A stretch of DNA of 15,690 nt from Lachnospiraceae bacterium UBA3282 (lineage in GTDB: Bacteria; Bacillota; Clostridia; Lachnospirales; Lachnospiraceae): contig DETS01000031.1 in the NCBI GenBank assembly GCA_002361735.1, positions 1 to 15,690 on the forward strand, given 5' to 3'. Position 1 is the stretch's first letter. The number at the start of each line of letters is the position of its first letter. This document shows, piece by piece, positions 13,593-15,690 of this stretch. Position numbers and translations under genes: made by a program. The notes under the pieces were generated by a model, which was given only the letters and a program-made list of their open reading frames with translations, was not told where the DNA came from and searched no databases.

Positions 13593-14415
13593 ATTTGTAA
13601 AATTTCAAAAAAAATGTCGCACCGACCCCATTTCCGCCGGGCGTCACCTCAATATCCCCGTTTTGCGCGCGCATGATCGAAAGGGCAAGCGGCAGTCCGA
13701 TCCCGTAACCGCCTTCTTTCCGGGAGCTTTCAAATTTGCGGAACAAACCGGAAAGCTGCTCCTTTTTCAGACCCTCACCCGCGTCCGTGACGGATATCCA
13801 GTCATAGAGCGGATTTTCGCCGCAGTCTATCAGGATCTCACTGTTTTCAGGAGAACATTCCGAAGCGTTTTTCAACAGGTTGATGAGCGCTTCCGCCGTC
13901 CATTTTCGGTCGCAGGACAGGGTCAGATCATTTGTCAGGCGCACCGTCTGGTTTCTGATATCCAGAATGATCTCCACGGATTTCATCGCCCCGCTAAGCA
14001 GATCGCTGACTGCTGCTTCCTCCTTCTTAAAATTTGTGACGGAAGAATCCAGCTTCGCCATCTTTAAAAGGGCGGTGACCAGCCACTCCATATGACGCAC
14101 TTCCTTTTTGATATGGAGCAGAAACTCCTGCTGTTTCTGTTCGGACGCGTCCGTCATTAACTCCGTCATCAGCAGCACCGATGAGATCGGCGTTTTTAAC
14201 TGATGGGAAATATCCGATAAATATTCTGCCAAATGCTCATTTTCTTTGGCAAGGACATTTTTCCGTTCCTGCTCGGCATGCGCCAGAATATAGATATCAT
14301 TTTTCAGGATGCTGAGCGCGCCTTCCTTATGATCGCGCGGGTCAAACGGCTGCCCGTCGAGCGCCAGGCGGATTCCCTCAGAAAGTGACTGCAGTTCTTT
14401 TTTACTGATCCACAC
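13591..14415 (-). CDS. Sensor histidine kinase without membrane segments
   Basis: The phosphorylation motif YLSDISHQLKTPISS places the active His at residue 71 from the GTG start chosen here (84 from the upstream ATG). The N box ALINLLKNASECSPE, G1 VTDAGEGLKKEQL and G2 GYGIGLPLALSIM follow in order. No transmembrane segment precedes them, only about 60 residues of charged helix beginning SKKELQSLSEGI, so it likely senses through a partner, as BceS-type kinases do through their transporter. The start is uncertain. I use GTG at 14415 (AGGGGG 10 bases upstream, 14-base overlap with the regulator, 274 residues), because it gives a standard start WISKKEL; an ATG at 14454 gives 287 residues and a 53-base overlap, also with a possible ribosome site. 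It ends just before the operator region of the ABC genes. Confidence 0.88.
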   Translation of the reverse strand: MWISKKELQSLSEGIRLALDGQPFDPRDHKEGALSILKNDIYILAHAEQERKNVLAKENEHLAEYLSDISHQLKTPISSVLLMTELMTDASEQKQQEFLLHIKKEVRHMEWLVTALLKMAKLDSSVTNFKKEEAAVSDLLSGAMKSVEIILDIRNQTVRLTNDLTLSCDRKWTAEALINLLKNASECSPENSEILIDCGENPLYDWISVTDAGEGLKKEQLSGLFRKFESSRKEGGYGIGLPLALSIMRAQNGDIEVTPGGNGVGATFFLKFYK

Positions 14416-15058
14416 GATAACCGATCCCCCTGACTGTCGTAATGTTGACCGCATCCCCTAATTTCTCCCGCAGACGTCTGACGTATACGGTCAAGGTGTT
14501 GTCCTCGACAAAATTGCCGCTGATATCCCAGATACGCTCCAAAATCTGCTCCCTTTTTAAGAGAATGGACTGATTCTGCGCAAACATCAGCAGCAGTCGA
14601 TATTCCAGAGCCGTCAAATCGACCTCTCTACCATTGACATATACTTTACCGGCTTCCACGTCAATGACCGCCTCCCCGATGCGGATTCGTCCGCCGCTTC
14701 CCGCATCTTCATGCAGCGCCTTTTTGATCCGTGCCATCAATTCCCGCATACGGAACGGTTTCGTCACATAATCGGCGGCGCCGTCGTCAAGCGACCTCAC
14801 GATCTCGTCCTCATCATCCACGACGGTCAGATAAATGATCGGCGTCTGTCCGGGTTCTAACGCCGCTGCAATCTCTCTGCCTGTACCGTCGGGAAGCTGC
14901 ATGTCAAGCAGCGCGAGACCAAACTTGCGCACAGCCGTTTCCGCAAGTGCAGCCGCCACGGTTTTACAAGCCGTCACGCGGTATCCTTCTTTTTCCAAAG
15001 CATAGGTAAGCCCTGTGGACAAAGACGTGTCGTCTTCGACCAGCAAAATATCTGCCAT
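14402..15058 (-). CDS. OmpR/PhoB-family response regulator
   Basis: A 218-residue cytoplasmic transcription factor. The receiver domain (1-115) has the acidic pocket VEDD (residues 7-10), phosphoacceptor D52 in LLDMQLPDG, and K100 in YVTKPF. The C-terminal winged-helix domain (125-218) has LTALEYRLLLMFAQNQ, RIWDISGNFVEDNTLTVYVRRLREKL and the closing TVRGIGYRV. The position after the receiver's beta-4 reads LTVVDDEDEIV, a little unlike the usual LTA, without clear meaning. It is phosphorylated by the kinase immediately downstream and probably controls the ABC transporter genes that follow. AGGAGG lies four bases before the ATG, a tight spacing. The 105-nt leader is heavily structured. Confidence 0.96.
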   Translation of the reverse strand: MADILLVEDDTSLSTGLTYALEKEGYRVTACKTVAAALAETAVRKFGLALLDMQLPDGTGREIAAALEPGQTPIIYLTVVDDEDEIVRSLDDGAADYVTKPFRMRELMARIKKALHEDAGSGGRIRIGEAVIDVEAGKVYVNGREVDLTALEYRLLLMFAQNQSILLKREQILERIWDISGNFVEDNTLTVYVRRLREKLGDAVNITTVRGIGYRVDQ

Positions 15059-15073
15059 AAAACCTCCTCGTGC

Positions 15074-15101
15074 GGAGAATGCCGCTTTTTAGGCATTCTC
15101 C
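15074..15101 (-). other. Perfect hairpin next to the response-regulator ribosome binding site
   Basis: A perfect 10-bp stem (15101-15092 with 15083-15074, loop of 8) ends about 6 bases before the GAGGAGG of the response regulator. It has no T-tract, so it is not an ordinary terminator. It may shield or expose the ribosome site, or just stabilise the leader. Confidence 0.5.
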
Positions 15102-15103
15102 TG

Positions 15104-15167
15104 AGTGAAATATAGAAATTCTTAGCTCAGTAGCCTCTGCCGCTGAGCTTTAGAATTTCTTTTCACT
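15104..15167. repeat. 64-base imperfect inverted repeat upstream of the response regulator
   Basis: Three paired blocks, AGTGAAA/TTTCACT, GAAATTCT/AGAATTTC and AGCTCAG/CTGAGCT, form a 22-bp interrupted stem around a 12-base loop, with only short unpaired spacers. The predicted transcription start (about 15163) falls in one outer arm, so the feature could work as an operator on DNA or as a leader fold on RNA. Nothing in it identifies a known riboswitch. Confidence 0.6.
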
Positions 15168-15169
15168 CT

Positions 15170-15198
15170 ATCATAGCAAAAGACGGCATAGCCCGCAA
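15170..15198 (-). promoter_or_regulatory. Promoter of the two-component operon, overlapping a terminator
   Basis: TTGCGG (15198-15193), a 17-base spacer and TATGAT (15175-15170) preceded by TGC (extended -10) point to the response regulator. The -35 is exactly the loop of the terminator hairpin that follows the isomerase gene, so terminator and promoter share bases. Confidence 0.6.
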
Positions 15199-15210
15199 GC
15201 TACACCGTCT
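15181..15210 (-). terminator. Terminator after the sugar isomerase gene
   Basis: On the minus strand AGACGG and TAGC pair with GCTA and CCGTCT (with a symmetric two-base internal loop, 15210-15199 with 15192-15181) and a TTTTGC tail follows. It lies about 34 bases after the stop at 15244. Confidence 0.75.
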
Positions 15211-15243
15211 CCGAAAACATTTTAATTTAATCCTGTTTCAGTC

Positions 15244-15690
15244 TTACGCGAAGGGATTCTCCGTCGGGTAAGGCAGGCTCTTAGGCTGGTTGTAGCCGAT
15301 CTCGCTCACATCCACGCCAATGTACTTAAATACCTCGAACAGCGCCTTGCCGAAGTGTCCGAATGCAACCGCGCCGTGGTGCGGGTAATTCTTCTCGATC
15401 AGCACGTGGCGATAAAATCTGCCCATCTCAGGGATCGCGAATACGCCGATACCGCCGAAGGATCTGGTCGCCACGGGAAGCACCTCTCCCTCTGCCACAT
15501 ATGCGCGCAGGATGTTGTCAGCCGTGCTCTGCAGACGATAGAAGGTGATGTTGCCGGGAACGATATCGCCCTCGAGCGTACCCTGCGTTACTTCCTCAGG
15601 CAGGGATCTTGCCATGATCATCTGGTACTCCATGCTGCACTTACTAAGCTTCTTGGAGCAGGTATTGCCGCAGTGGAAGCCCATGAAGGT
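15244..15690 (-). CDS. L-fucose/L-arabinose isomerase family protein, C-terminal part
   Basis: The frame is open to the window edge, 148 codons plus the stop, so the start lies outside; an internal ATG at 15684 is not the real start. The residues match the C-terminal domain of fucose/arabinose-type ketol isomerases: MGFHCGNT (first half of the metal/sugar site region), QGTLEGDIVPGNITFYRLQST, FGGIGVFAIPEMGRFYRHVLIEK, and the closing YPHHGAVAFGHFGKALF with NQPKSLPYPTENPF. The His and Cys residues are intact, so the enzyme is probably active. It converts an aldose to a ketose in the cytoplasm; the exact sugar cannot be told from this part. A terminator follows its stop. The family is firm; substrate is unknown. 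Confidence 0.82.
   Translation of the reverse strand, partial: TFMGFHCGNTCSKKLSKCSMEYQMIMARSLPEEVTQGTLEGDIVPGNITFYRLQSTADNILRAYVAEGEVLPVATRSFGGIGVFAIPEMGRFYRHVLIEKNYPHHGAVAFGHFGKALFEVFKYIGVDVSEIGYNQPKSLPYPTENPFA

Overview
The gene content and style point to a mid-GC Firmicute of the class Clostridia, most likely a Lachnospiraceae-type gut bacterium (inference from family resemblance; no rRNA or marker gene is present). Supporting signs are the paired GlgC/GlgD ADP-glucose pyrophosphorylase, a PdaB-like deacetylase, AGGAGG-type ribosome binding sites, and a soluble histidine kinase with response regulator beside a BceAB/MacB-type ABC exporter. All intact genes except one run on the minus strand.

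Reading right to left along the minus strand: (i) 15690-15244, the 3' end of a fucose/arabinose-type sugar isomerase, ending in a terminator. (ii) 15058-10842, response regulator, membrane-less histidine kinase, ABC ATPase and FtsX-type permease, a sensing/export module with structured leaders and a candidate direct-repeat operator. (iii) 10797-9556, the only intact plus-strand gene, encoding a FliD-like protein with an internal duplication. It faces the permease across a shared hairpin. (iv) 9261-5571, crr-ptsI-EIICB, a nearly complete sugar PTS (no HPr here) behind a strong extended -10 promoter. (v) 5511-4507, a membrane-anchored PdaB-like polysaccharide deacetylase. (vi) 4474-2251, an AT-rich accessory island. 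(vii) 2114-1, glgC-glgD, overlapping by 7 bases and truncated by the window edge.

The accessory island is the most unusual part. It holds a three-gene DUF3791-DUF3990-small-protein operon (DUF3990 resembles ADP-ribosyltransferase toxins) and a PIN-domain nuclease gene with a small partner. Between them lies a short gene on the opposite strand. Both the PIN gene and that plus-strand gene are interrupted by what looks like a single missing base. Three related copies of a hairpin element (loop TGTTAAA, then a T-tract and GTATACTT) lie at the two ends of the island and before the PIN gene. In two copies the hairpin loop plus T-tract also forms a good promoter (TTGTTA-17-TATACT) that drives a toxin-antitoxin-like operon. 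The element may therefore be a combined terminator/promoter that travels with these modules.

Functionally the window combines carbohydrate import (PTS), storage (glycogen precursor synthesis), sugar catabolism (isomerase), envelope maintenance (deacetylase, ABC exporter with two-component system), and a small toxin-antitoxin-like island. No tRNA, rRNA, CRISPR array or insertion sequence was seen.
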